64,000 nt of DNA. It comes from Lachnospiraceae bacterium. GTDB taxonomy: Bacteria; Bacillota; Clostridia; Lachnospirales; Lachnospiraceae. The position numbers and the translations under genes are program-made. Numbering within the stretch: position 1 is the first letter of the stretch; the number at the start of each line of letters is the position of its first letter. Below the pieces are notes generated by a model. It made no database searches. It was not told the DNA's origin and saw only the letters and a program-made list of their open reading frames with translations. Below, one piece after another: positions 37,337 through 46,839 of the stretch. The stretch spans positions 1 to 64,000 of the forward strand of contig JAILRA010000075.1 of assembly GCA_024698715.1 (NCBI GenBank). The letters are read 5' to 3'.

Positions 37337-38140
37337 ATGAAGAAAATTATTTATGCATTATTATCTTTAACGCTTTTGATCTCTCTTTTCGCGTGTGCGG
37401 CTCCCAATAAGGAACCCGAGACTCTTGAAGAATTTTATAATCAGCCTTTGAACAAGTTCATGGTCGACAATATGGTCAAATCAGCCGTAGAATCCGATGA
37501 CACTTTTAAAAGCTGTGATATTACGTTTGAAGGAAATAAAATGATTTACAGTTTCTATTCAAACGAAAAACTTGAAAAAGATAAAAATACCGAAAAATAC
37601 ATGCAAAAGTATCTGGAATCTCAAAAGAGCAAGTTTTTCAAAGAGCTTAGAGATTCCATTGATATAAAAGATGCCGTATATGAAATAGAATATATTTATT
37701 ACAGCAATGATTATTCAAAAGCATTTGATATTTCGGTTACCGAAGATACCGGTGATGATGATTTTCTGATAACCACCGATACTCAGTCTGAAACCACTCA
37801 GGTTGAGGAAAAAGTTGTTACTCTTCAAAGCTATTATGACGAAGTTTACGGCGTTGATTACTGGAAGGATGCGACAAAGCTGCTTTTGGAACAGAATTCA
37901 GATATCGTTTCCGAAATAAATGTTGACTGCGTGGACAATACTGTTACATACAATTTTATGCTTATCAACGATATGGGTGATATTCAGGACAAACTTGAAA
38001 GCGCGATGGATGAATACGAAGTAAATGCCATCATTAATGAGATAAAAGGACCCACCGGTGTGACAGAAGAGATAACCGTTATATATATTTATAACAATCC
38101 TGACGGATCCATAGCCGCACATCTTGAATTTAAGGGTTAA
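37337..38140 (+). CDS. Lipoprotein with two tandem DUF4854-like domains
   Basis: 267 residues. Signal peptide with lipobox 'LFAC'. Two copies of one ~100-residue domain follow: each starts 'TLEEFYNQ' or 'TLQSYYDE', has an 'I-x-x-x-x-N-x-x-x-Y-x-F' strand in the middle, and ends 'EIEYIYYSNDYSKAFDISV' or 'VIYIYNNPDGSIAAHLEF'. They are separated by a Thr/Asp-rich linker (about 138-158). The domain resembles DUF4854, which has no known function. AAGGAAAGG precedes the start. Confidence 0.78.
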   Translation: MKKIIYALLSLTLLISLFACAAPNKEPETLEEFYNQPLNKFMVDNMVKSAVESDDTFKSCDITFEGNKMIYSFYSNEKLEKDKNTEKYMQKYLESQKSKFFKELRDSIDIKDAVYEIEYIYYSNDYSKAFDISVTEDTGDDDFLITTDTQSETTQVEEKVVTLQSYYDEVYGVDYWKDATKLLLEQNSDIVSEINVDCVDNTVTYNFMLINDMGDIQDKLESAMDEYEVNAIINEIKGPTGVTEEITVIYIYNNPDGSIAAHLEFKG

Positions 38141-38190
38141 TCTTCGATCTTTATGTAAGCAAAAATTATATAGCGTATTATTTTTTCTTA

Positions 38191-38199
38191 TGATATAAT
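38191..38199 (+). promoter_or_regulatory. Extended -10 promoter of ppdK
   Basis: TG-A-TATAAT at 38191-38199, no good -35. It leaves a leader of about 150 bases before ppdK. Confidence 0.55.
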
Positions 38200-38205
38200 A
38201 TACAC

Positions 38206-38360
38206 GCGATATAAATAGGGGAAAATATTTTTTCTTTTAAAACTCAGAGGAGAAAATATTTCTTATGAAATGACAAAGGACGTAAAAAGCGTTCTATGTT
38301 GTTTTTTGCCGTTATTGTAAGTTTTACAAAATCTATGTTTCAAAGGAGGAACAAATCGGT
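38206..38360 (+). promoter_or_regulatory. ppdK leader with short overlapping reading frames
   Basis: The leader holds two imperfect copies of a GGRGAAAATATTTYTT element (about 38218 and 38249). The second contains an AGAGGAG site followed by ATG-AAA-TGA (38265-38273), whose stop overlaps the ATG (38270) of a 16-codon frame reading MTKDVKSVLCCFLPLL and ending at 38320. Whether any of this is translated or regulates ppdK is not known. Confidence 0.3.
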
Positions 38361-40994
38361 ATGGCAAAAAAATGGGTTTATTTATTTAAAGAAGGAAGCG
38401 CTGATATGCGTAATCTTCTCGGCGGTAAAGGTGCTAACCTTGCTGAGATGACCAATATCGGATTGCCCGTACCTCAGGGATTTACCATTACTACGGAGGC
38501 TTGTACTCAGTACTATGAGGATGGAAGAGAGATTAATTCTGAGATCAGAGCTCAGATTGATGAGTATATTGTAAAGATGGAAGAGATTACCGGCAAGAAG
38601 TTCGGAGACATGGAGAATCCTTTGCTTGTTTCCGTTCGTTCAGGTGCGAGAGCATCAATGCCCGGTATGATGGATACAATTCTTAACCTTGGTCTTAACG
38701 AGGATGTTGTAGGTGTTATTGCAGAAAAATCCAATAATCCCCGTTGGGCTTGGGACTGCTACAGAAGATTCATTCAGATGTATTCGGATGTAGTTATGGA
38801 AGTCGGTAAGAAATATTTCGAAGAACTTATCGATCAGATGAAAGAGAAGAAGGGTGTTAAGCAGGACGTTGAACTTACTGCTGAAGATCTTAAAGAACTT
38901 GCTAATCAGTTCAAGGCTGAATACAAGAGCAAGATCGGTTCAGATTTCCCTTCGGATCCCAAGGAACAGTTATATGGTGCGATCAAAGCCGTATTCCGTT
39001 CGTGGGACAACCCCAGAGCAAATGTTTACAGACGTGACAACGATATCCCTTATTCATGGGGTACAGCCGTTAACGTTCAGTCCATGGCGTTCGGTAACAT
39101 GGGTGACGACTGCGGTACCGGTGTTGCATTCACAAGAGACCCTGCAACAGGAAACAAAGGACTTTTCGGTGAGTTCCTTACCAATGCACAGGGCGAGGAT
39201 GTTGTTGCCGGCGTAAGAACTCCCATGAAGATAGCTGAAATGGAAGAGAAATTCCCCGAAGCTTTCGCACAGTTTAAAAATGTCTGCAAAACTCTTGAAG
39301 ATCATTACAGAGATATGCAGGATATGGAATTTACAGTTGAGCATGGAAAACTTTACATGCTTCAGACTAGAAACGGTAAGAGAACAGCTCAGGCTGCATT
39401 AAAGATTGCCTGCGATCTCGTTGATGAAGGAATGAGAACCGAAGAAGAAGCTGTTGCTATGATCGATCCCAGAAACCTCGATACACTTCTTCATCCTCAG
39501 TTCGATCAGGCTGCTCTTAAGGCTGCAACACCTGCAGGCAAGGGCTTAGGTGCTTCACCCGGAGCTGCTTGCGGACGTATCGTATTCTCTGCAGAAGATG
39601 CTGAAATCTGGGCTGCCAAGGGAGAGAAAGTTGTTCTTGTAAGACTTGAGACATCACCTGAAGATATCACAGGCATGAAGGTTGCTCAGGGCATCCTTAC
39701 AGTTCGTGGTGGTATGACATCTCACGCAGCAGTAGTTGCCCGCGGTATGGGAACATGCTGTGTATCAGGTTGTGGCGACATCGCCATGGACGAAGCTAAC
39801 AAGAAATTCACTCTTGCAGGCAAGGAATACCATGAAGGCGACTGGTTATCAATCGACGGTACAACAGGTAACATCTATGATGGTAAGATTGCAACAGTTG
39901 ATGCCAAGATTGCCGGCGAATTCGGTCGTGTAATGGCATGGGCTGATAAATACAGAAGACTTAAAGTTCGTACTAATGCAGATACTCCTGCCGATGCCAA
40001 GAAGGCAAGAGAACTTGGTGCAGAAGGTATCGGTCTTTGCCGTACAGAGCATATGTTCTTCGAGGAATCCAGAATTGCTGCATTCCGTGAGATGATCTGC
40101 TCTGACAAAGAAGAAGAAAGAGAAGCAGCTCTTGAGAAGATTCTTCCTTATCAGCAGGGCGATTTCGAACAGTTATACGAAGCTCTTGAAGGTTGTCCCG
40201 TTACCATCAGATTCCTTGATCCTCCTCTTCATGAATTCGTTCCCACCGAAGAAGCTGATATCAAGAAACTCGCTGATTCGCAGGGCAAGAGTGTAGAAAA
40301 GATTAAAGAATACATTGATTCCTTACATGAATTTAACCCTATGATGGGTCACAGAGGATGCCGTCTTGCTGTTACATATCCTGAAATTGCAAGAATGCAG
40401 ACAAAGGCAGTTATCCGTGCTGCAATTAAAGTTTCCAAGTCACATCCTGACTGGACTATGAAGCCTGAAATCATGATTCCTCTTGTATGCGATGTAAAGG
40501 AACTTAAAGTTGTTAAGAAAATTGTAGTTGAGACTGCTGATGCAGAAATTAAAGCTGCGGGCGTTGATCTTAAATATGAAGTAGGTACAATGATCGAAAT
40601 CCCCAGAGCTGCTCTTACAGCTGATGAGATCGCATCAGAAGCTGATTTCTTCTGCTTTGGTACAAACGACCTTACACAGATGACATTCGGTTTCTCAAGA
40701 GATGATGCAGGTAAGTTCCTTGAAGCTTACTATGATACAAAGATCTTTGAGAACGATCCTTTCGCTAAGCTTGATCAGACAGGTGTCGGTAAGCTTATGG
40801 AGATGGCTATCAAACTCGGTAAGCCCGTTAATCCTAACCTTCACATCGGTATCTGCGGCGAGCACGGCGGAGATCCTCAGTCAGTAGAATTCTGCAATAA
40901 GATCGGACTTGATTATGTTTCATGTTCACCTTTCAGAGTTCCCATTGCAAGACTCGCTGCTGCACAGGCTGCTATTGCTGAAAAGAAGAACTAG
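38361..40994 (+). CDS. ppdK: Pyruvate, phosphate dikinase
   Basis: 877 residues, full length. It interconverts pyruvate, ATP and phosphate with PEP, AMP and pyrophosphate; in fermentative anaerobes it can act in glycolysis or gluconeogenesis. The N-terminal nucleotide-binding domain ('LLGGKGANLAEM', 'VSVRSGARASMPGMMDTILN') leads to the swivelling phosphohistidine domain, with the catalytic His in 'GGMTSHAAVVAR'. The C-terminal PEP/pyruvate barrel has 'FGTNDLTQMTFGFSRDD' and the catalytic Cys in 'HIGICGEHGGDP'. AAGGAGG lies 11 bases before the start. The codon choice looks more uniform than in its neighbours, as in highly expressed genes. Confidence 0.98.
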   Translation: MAKKWVYLFKEGSADMRNLLGGKGANLAEMTNIGLPVPQGFTITTEACTQYYEDGREINSEIRAQIDEYIVKMEEITGKKFGDMENPLLVSVRSGARASMPGMMDTILNLGLNEDVVGVIAEKSNNPRWAWDCYRRFIQMYSDVVMEVGKKYFEELIDQMKEKKGVKQDVELTAEDLKELANQFKAEYKSKIGSDFPSDPKEQLYGAIKAVFRSWDNPRANVYRRDNDIPYSWGTAVNVQSMAFGNMGDDCGTGVAFTRDPATGNKGLFGEFLTNAQGEDVVAGVRTPMKIAEMEEKFPEAFAQFKNVCKTLEDHYRDMQDMEFTVEHGKLYMLQTRNGKRTAQAALKIACDLVDEGMRTEEEAVAMIDPRNLDTLLHPQFDQAALKAATPAGKGLGASPGAACGRIVFSAEDAEIWAAKGEKVVLVRLETSPEDITGMKVAQGILTVRGGMTSHAAVVARGMGTCCVSGCGDIAMDEANKKFTLAGKEYHEGDWLSIDGTTGNIYDGKIATVDAKIAGEFGRVMAWADKYRRLKVRTNADTPADAKKARELGAEGIGLCRTEHMFFEESRIAAFREMICSDKEEEREAALEKILPYQQGDFEQLYEALEGCPVTIRFLDPPLHEFVPTEEADIKKLADSQGKSVEKIKEYIDSLHEFNPMMGHRGCRLAVTYPEIARMQTKAVIRAAIKVSKSHPDWTMKPEIMIPLVCDVKELKVVKKIVVETADAEIKAAGVDLKYEVGTMIEIPRAALTADEIASEADFFCFGTNDLTQMTFGFSRDDAGKFLEAYYDTKIFENDPFAKLDQTGVGKLMEMAIKLGKPVNPNLHIGICGEHGGDPQSVEFCNKIGLDYVSCSPFRVPIARLAAAQAAIAEKKN

Positions 40995-41034
40995 TTGATC
41001 CGGATCCGTTAAAATCATAATTATGATATAAATC

Positions 41035-41066
41035 AAAAGGGAAGGCATTAACGCTTTCCCTTTTTA
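41035..41066 (+). terminator. Intrinsic terminator after ppdK
   Basis: Stem AAAAGGGAAGGC / GCTTTCCCTTTT with one unpaired position and a T-run. Confidence 0.85.
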
Positions 41067-41105
41067 ATTCTTTTTCATATGATCAACATATGTTAATATG
41101 ATTAA

Positions 41106-41210
41106 GAAAGTAATGAAGAAATTATTGACGGATCAGAACTTTGGAAAGATCGTCCGAGTGAGTTTTTTGAAGCCGACAACTATAACAATAGAGTATATCC
41201 CAATCCCTAA
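41106..41210 (+). pseudogene. Possible remnant of a coding region
   Basis: A 34-codon open frame with protein-like composition (reads ...IDGSELWKDRPSEFF..., ending YPNP and a stop) but no start codon and no ribosome binding site; it is closed upstream by a stop at 41103-41105. It may be the decayed tail of a lost gene. I cannot name a family. Confidence 0.2.
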
Positions 41211-41230
41211 TTAAAGCCGGTATAGTAAAC

Positions 41231-42370
41231 ATGATTGAAATTCAGGAAGTTAAAACACAAAAACAAAGAAAAGAGTTTGTTGATTTTGTTAATAAACTAT
41301 ACAGAGATGATCCCAATTATATGCCTGCGGTTTTTTCGGATTCACTGTCTTCCCTGAATCCTGAAAAGAACAGATCTTTTAACTACTGCGAAGCTAGATT
41401 CTGGCTGGCAAAGCGTGACGGAAAGACTGTCGGAAGAATTGGTGCCGTTATAAACCACAGTGCAAATATAAAATGGAACAAAAATCTTATGCGATTCTGG
41501 CATGTTGATTTTATTGATGATGCTGAGGTTTCATCTGCGCTTTTTAGTGAAGTCGAAAAATGGGCCAAAGAAAGAGAATGCTCTGAAATAGCCGGTCCTC
41601 TTGGCTTTACGGATCTGGATCTTGAAGGGATGCTCATCGACGGATTTGATGAGCGCGGATTATTTGTCACCTATTACAATCATCCGTATTATATTAAACA
41701 TCTTGAAGACCTCGGATATGTAAAAGATGTTGACTGGGTCGAGTATCGTGGCAATTGTCCCGAGAAAAAAGAAGATTATGCCAAACTCACGCATATATCC
41801 GAACTTTGTCTTAAAAGATATAATCTTCATGTAAAAGAAATAAAAACATCAAAGGACTTTGAATATGCAGCATCTGACATAATGAAAATGATCAATACTG
41901 CTTATACTGATCTGTATTCCACTTCCGAATTAGATGAAGAGCAGCGGGCAGCATATGTAAAAAGTTTTAAACCCATAGTTAACTACAAGACTTTGATTGC
42001 TTTGTACGATGAATCGGAAGAAATGGTTGGATTTGTGGCTGCCATTCCGGATATTTCGAAAGCTCTTAAAAAAAGTGACGGAAAACTGTTTCCTTTAGGA
42101 TGGATTAGAGTACTGAGAGCGATTAAGAAGAATGATGAATATATCTGTATTTTGATAGGGATCAGTCCCGAGTACAGAAATAAGGGTGTGCCTGCGATCC
42201 TTATAAGTCATTTGTTTGACGGATTTGTGGAGGTTGGGGCAAAAACTGCAGTAACATGTCCCATGCTGGAAGATAATGCAAAGGTATTGGGGTTGCTGAA
42301 AGTATTTCCATCATATACCTACAAGCGAAGAAGAAGTTTTGTAAAGCGTCTTTCAAGATTATCCGATTAA
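41231..42370 (+). CDS. GNAT-fold acetyltransferase-like protein
   Basis: 379 residues, soluble. It resembles a conserved family of ~370-residue GNAT-like proteins of unknown substrate. An N-terminal half with 'FWLAKRDGKTVGRIGAVIN' and 'EIAGPLGFTDLDLEGMLIDGFDE' is followed by a C-terminal GNAT-like half with 'ICILIGISPEYRNKGVPAILISHLF' (acetyl-CoA loop region). It begins after the ppdK terminator with a poor ribosome binding site. The next gene starts 158 bases later. Substrate unknown. Confidence 0.72.
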   Translation: MIEIQEVKTQKQRKEFVDFVNKLYRDDPNYMPAVFSDSLSSLNPEKNRSFNYCEARFWLAKRDGKTVGRIGAVINHSANIKWNKNLMRFWHVDFIDDAEVSSALFSEVEKWAKERECSEIAGPLGFTDLDLEGMLIDGFDERGLFVTYYNHPYYIKHLEDLGYVKDVDWVEYRGNCPEKKEDYAKLTHISELCLKRYNLHVKEIKTSKDFEYAASDIMKMINTAYTDLYSTSELDEEQRAAYVKSFKPIVNYKTLIALYDESEEMVGFVAAIPDISKALKKSDGKLFPLGWIRVLRAIKKNDEYICILIGISPEYRNKGVPAILISHLFDGFVEVGAKTAVTCPMLEDNAKVLGLLKVFPSYTYKRRRSFVKRLSRLSD

Positions 42371-42528
42371 AACAGATATTTTTATAAAAAAGAACGTCGA
42401 TGGACGAAATGTGCACAAAACTGTAAAGAATTGTTAAATATTCATTCATAATTTATTCCTTTATTTGTAATATTTGTTTTGTTATTATATGAATTGGGAA
42501 TTCAAATATATTAAAGGAATGGATTGAC

Positions 42529-45500
42529 GTGGATAAAAAATCACAAATTCTTGAACTTGAAAAACGTATTCTTGCGGAAAGAAACGAACTTGACAGCATA
42601 ATCGCCTCTTATCAGGAAAGCGATGACTATATAATTAACAATAAACTCAAATTTATGCAGGCAGAACTTGATTATCTTAATAATCAGTTTATTTACCTGA
42701 CTAATTCCGTAACCAGTAAAGTATCGGTTGAAAACAAAGTTTCACCCGATACTTTTATTGTTTCAGATAAAAAGAACAAGGATAAACTTACGGAAGAAAA
42801 AGATACTGTATCAGAAAAAACGGGAAAAGTATCTGATGAGTTAAATTATGTAGAAGATGTCTACAGACCCAAGACAAAGATCTGGGTACGGGAAGAGCAG
42901 GAAAACAAAGTTAAAAAAGCTGCTCCGGAACCCATCAAAAAGACTGTTGTCGGTGAACCCACAGTCAGAAAAGCCGATATTTCTGATGCTGTTGTAAGAA
43001 AACCTGCGGTTCCTGAACCCATATCGTCAAAATCTGTTACACCTGTTCCTGTATCAGCTAAAATCCTTAAAAATCTTTCCGAACCTGATAATATTCTAGG
43101 TGTTGAGGAAGTAACTGATATCAATATTTCTGATGCAAAAAATGAAGATATCATAACTGAAAAAGAAAATGTCGTACTTGAAAAAGAAGAAATTGTAACT
43201 GAAAAAGAAGAAATTGTACCTGAAAAAAATGAAATCAATCTTGAAAAAGAAGGCTCCGTATCTGAAATAGCAGAGGTTAAATCTGAAACAGAAACAGTAA
43301 AAAAAGAAACAAAAGAGGAAAAATCAAAAACTTTAACGGAAGAAATTCCTCCTATCGAAAACTTTGAAGTTGAAGAAACCATAGAGATAAAGACTCTTCC
43401 TAAAACTTCGGAGCCTGAAAATAAAAAAGAAAAGAATAAAAAAAGTTCGATCGAAAACAAGATCGGTCTTATGGTCATGCCGGTTCTTGCGGCTATCCTT
43501 ATATTCGTCAGTGTTATTCTTTTCGCAAACGCACTTCCCGAAGCGGCCGGCAATGTTATCAAGCAGATTACTATGTATGTTGCCGGTTTTGCATTTATCG
43601 GAACAGGATTGTTTTTGAACAAAAAGAAAAAAGGCGGAGCATTCGGACAGGTACTTATGTCGATCGGAGCCGGTGAATTGTTTATTTCGATTATTATCAG
43701 CAGATTTGTATTTGCTTCGATCAATGACCTTGTTTTATATATTCTGATCATATTATGGTCCGGCCTTCTGACACTGTTGAAGCGGTATTCGAGTATTCTG
43801 TTCCAGGTTATCGGTGAGATAGGAGTTGCAACAGCTGTAATATTCGGTGTTTGCTACCTTCACTCGATCAACTATGCAGACGGATTCTATGTGATCATTG
43901 TATTTAATATTCTTACTGCGCTTATTTTCTATTTCCTGTTCAGATTCAGGGGAAGCCCGGCGAATCTTATCGTTTTCCACGCTTTCAATATGGTTAAGTT
44001 AACAGTACTTACCATAGGATTCCTTATGAGTCTTAAATATGGTTATGCATTGTTTATAATCGGTTCTCTGACCACATGCTTCCTTTCATTTATGTCATTC
44101 GTTGACATTATTGCAACGTATAAGGCAGATCAGGACAAAAAAGGAATATTCTGCGCACTTTCCAATATATGTTATTCGTTGATTTCGGTTATCAATGCAT
44201 TTGCCGGAAGCGTATTGTTCCTGCTTATTTTCAAAGGTCGATCGGTATTGCCTGAAGGAAATAATGTATTTGATCTGTTGTCCATGTTCGATGACCAAAG
44301 ATGGGTATTTCTTGCTTCAGCGGGTCTTACCGCCTTCGTGATGCTTATGATAACCGAATTGTTCTGGAAATCAACGGTTGCATGTTATTTTGTAGAAGGA
44401 AGCCTTTCTTTTGTGACATTCTGTCTTTTGATTAGTTCGCATGAGACTTTTAAATACGGATTTATAGTTGTAATAGCTGTTTTAACGGCTTTCGGATATT
44501 TAAGAAAAAATCATTTACTCAAAATTGCTGCACTTGTATTTTATGTTATATATGCATTTATTCCCGATGAAAACATTGCACGTATTGCAGTAGGAATTTT
44601 GACGGCGATCACTCTGTTGATACTGATATATGCCTGCAAGGAACAGTATTTTGCAGCATATAAGATCTGTGTATATTTCTCACTTCTTATATACTCGATA
44701 ATGGTTTCGTTTGCGATATTCGATCCTTCGAATGTTTTGGGAATAAAACCTGTAGCTGCACTTTCATGCATAACGGTCCTGAACCTTATGTTCATGTTCA
44801 CGCCTCTGTCAAAGAGTAAAGAGCATAAATACGATCTGATAATAATTCCTGAAATATGTAATGCTGTTGTTATTGTTCTTCAGCTTTATATAGCTATGAT
44901 CATTAAGTGTTTTGATGGAACCATCGGTTACCTGCCTCTTTTGGAAGCTTTTGCTCTGACACTGATCGCCCTTGTCAGAGGATTTGCAAAGTCAAGGATC
45001 ATTTGTAAGATAACTGCTTTGATATCACTGTTTTTCGCACTTGGCTCATTATGGGCATTTGATTATTCGGGCTTATGGTTTGCGGGTGTTATCATTGTGA
45101 CCGGCATTGTTCTTCTTTATCTGAAAGAAGAGTGGTATTCGTTAATCTATAAGATCGCGATCTTTATACTTGCGCTTTGTTACTGCATTTTTTGTACGAC
45201 GTATTTCTATACATTTAAAGATCTGGATATGAATATTGCGTTTAATATTGTAAACGTAATGCTAATCACAATGCTTTTTGTAACATATATATTCAGATTC
45301 ACGCCGCTTTCAAAGAGCAGAAAGACCAAAGAAAACGACTTTTACTTTGCATCATTCTCGAGTGAAGCGATAATACTGTTCTTTACACTGCCTGCAATAT
45401 ATTTAATGACCGGTAATGCGATTTTCGTACCTATAGTTCTGCTGGCTGTTATTTCGATCATATGGTTAATTCAGGGATTTGTATGCAACAGGATTCACGA

Positions 45501-46812
45501 AAAGGTTGGGGCACTGTCCGTTATATTCCTTATGATGTTTTTCTGCAGATATTTCCCGGAACCTCTGTATATGGGAATTGCAGTTGTTCTGACGGTTCTG
45601 TTCTTTGCATTTCTTTATGCGAAAGAAGAAAATTACTATCTGATCTTTAAATATGTACTGTATGCAGCTTCGTTCGTTAATCTGATCATTATACCGGTTC
45701 TTTATAATGATACGTTAAAGGATATTACCGGTCTGCATACCGAAGGTGTTGTACTCATTGCGGAAATACTTTTGTCATTCCTCTTTAAATACACGATACT
45801 TTCAAAAAATCCCTTCGAAAAAGAAAAAGATTTCTTTATACCGACAGTTGTGACGGATTGTATGGCTGTTCTGACAGCTTCGGTTCTGATGTTCACATTT
45901 AAGGATGAAGGCAATTTTGTTCCGTGCATTGCGGTTGCGGTCATTGCGATCAACTGGCTGATCCATGGTTTTCTTACAAACGATTTTACGGAAAAAGTTC
46001 TGCTTTTATCTGAAATGGCTTTAATGCTTGTGATAAGCATGTTGATCCCGGCATCTTTCTATACATTATTTGTCATTGCGATATTTGCGACATTTCTGTT
46101 TATGCTTTATAAATGCGAAGATTCCTATTTGTTTGTATTTAAGGTCTTTGCTTATGTTTTCCTGATGATAAACAGCATTGTATGTCCGATGCTTTTCAGA
46201 GCAACACTTGAGACGTTTGATATATTTATTACAGGAAACGTTGTTTTACTTTCACTTGCCGTTGTAAATACCGTGTTCAGATTTACGCCGCTTGTTTCGA
46301 ATCCCGATACGGACGAAGACGATATGAAAGTCCTGACGATTATCGTAGACAATGTACTTGTTCTGTATGGTCTTATGATGACTTTCGTCCACAATTCGCC
46401 GGCAGACATACTTACAGGTGTTATAACGCTTATTCTTATCCCTATCGGAACTGCATGGATCTGGACCGACGAAGAGGACAATACTGTTGAAAAATACCTG
46501 GCAGTTACAGAATATGTATTTGTTCCTTTCCTTCTTTGCTACGGATGGAATACTCCGGCATATATTTCCAGTATTATCGGTCTTGCACTTGCAGTCGGAT
46601 GTATAGTTCTCGGTTTCGGTGTAAAGATGAAGGGTATAAGGATCTACGGTCTGGCTGTAAGTATGATCATGATATTCAAACTTGCTCTCGTAGATTTCGA
46701 AAAGAGTTCGTTTATGGCATATGCACTCAGCTTCTTCATTGCCGGCATCAGCTGTCTTATCATAAGCATGTTATATTACTTCGTTAATGCGGCTATGGCT
46801 GACAAGGAATAG
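42529..46812 (+). CDS. Giant DUF2339-like polytopic membrane protein
   Basis: 1427 residues. A coiled-coil N-terminus (about 1-60) is followed by a long charged low-complexity stretch (about 60-305, with repeats like 'EKEEIVTEKEEIVPEK') and then more than 30 predicted membrane helices to the end. The layout (coiled coil, linker, many helices) matches DUF2339 proteins, which have no known function but are usually near 900 residues. The extra length comes from four copies of a ~164-residue membrane module in the second half. The start is GTG 42529, with AAAGGA 11 bases upstream; no in-frame ATG fits. nnrE and a MocR-like gene follow closely. Confidence 0.75.
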   Translation: MDKKSQILELEKRILAERNELDSIIASYQESDDYIINNKLKFMQAELDYLNNQFIYLTNSVTSKVSVENKVSPDTFIVSDKKNKDKLTEEKDTVSEKTGKVSDELNYVEDVYRPKTKIWVREEQENKVKKAAPEPIKKTVVGEPTVRKADISDAVVRKPAVPEPISSKSVTPVPVSAKILKNLSEPDNILGVEEVTDINISDAKNEDIITEKENVVLEKEEIVTEKEEIVPEKNEINLEKEGSVSEIAEVKSETETVKKETKEEKSKTLTEEIPPIENFEVEETIEIKTLPKTSEPENKKEKNKKSSIENKIGLMVMPVLAAILIFVSVILFANALPEAAGNVIKQITMYVAGFAFIGTGLFLNKKKKGGAFGQVLMSIGAGELFISIIISRFVFASINDLVLYILIILWSGLLTLLKRYSSILFQVIGEIGVATAVIFGVCYLHSINYADGFYVIIVFNILTALIFYFLFRFRGSPANLIVFHAFNMVKLTVLTIGFLMSLKYGYALFIIGSLTTCFLSFMSFVDIIATYKADQDKKGIFCALSNICYSLISVINAFAGSVLFLLIFKGRSVLPEGNNVFDLLSMFDDQRWVFLASAGLTAFVMLMITELFWKSTVACYFVEGSLSFVTFCLLISSHETFKYGFIVVIAVLTAFGYLRKNHLLKIAALVFYVIYAFIPDENIARIAVGILTAITLLILIYACKEQYFAAYKICVYFSLLIYSIMVSFAIFDPSNVLGIKPVAALSCITVLNLMFMFTPLSKSKEHKYDLIIIPEICNAVVIVLQLYIAMIIKCFDGTIGYLPLLEAFALTLIALVRGFAKSRIICKITALISLFFALGSLWAFDYSGLWFAGVIIVTGIVLLYLKEEWYSLIYKIAIFILALCYCIFCTTYFYTFKDLDMNIAFNIVNVMLITMLFVTYIFRFTPLSKSRKTKENDFYFASFSSEAIILFFTLPAIYLMTGNAIFVPIVLLAVISIIWLIQGFVCNRIHEKVGALSVIFLMMFFCRYFPEPLYMGIAVVLTVLFFAFLYAKEENYYLIFKYVLYAASFVNLIIIPVLYNDTLKDITGLHTEGVVLIAEILLSFLFKYTILSKNPFEKEKDFFIPTVVTDCMAVLTASVLMFTFKDEGNFVPCIAVAVIAINWLIHGFLTNDFTEKVLLLSEMALMLVISMLIPASFYTLFVIAIFATFLFMLYKCEDSYLFVFKVFAYVFLMINSIVCPMLFRATLETFDIFITGNVVLLSLAVVNTVFRFTPLVSNPDTDEDDMKVLTIIVDNVLVLYGLMMTFVHNSPADILTGVITLILIPIGTAWIWTDEEDNTVEKYLAVTEYVFVPFLLCYGWNTPAYISSIIGLALAVGCIVLGFGVKMKGIRIYGLAVSMIMIFKLALVDFEKSSFMAYALSFFIAGISCLIISMLYYFVNAAMADKE
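44622..46300 (+). repeat. Four tandem ~495-bp coding modules in the DUF2339-like gene
   Basis: Each module includes a '(I/L)Y-x-C/K-E-x-x-Y' motif at residues ~700 (YACKEQYF), ~863 (YLKEEWYS), ~1029 (YAKEENYY) and ~1192 (YKCEDSYL). About 58 residues later comes 'F-T-P-L-S-K-S' or a variant at ~757, ~924, ~1087 and ~1251. The spacing is 163-167 residues throughout. The copies are diverged at DNA level, so the duplication is old. Confidence 0.8.
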
Positions 46813-46839
46813 AATTTTACGATTTTGGAGTTAAATTCA

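Noticed and set aside
42861-43751. 296-codon minus-strand frame
   Set aside because: It lies opposite the Lys/Glu-rich linker of the DUF2339-like gene, whose codons read backwards give Ser/Phe/Thr-rich low-complexity text.
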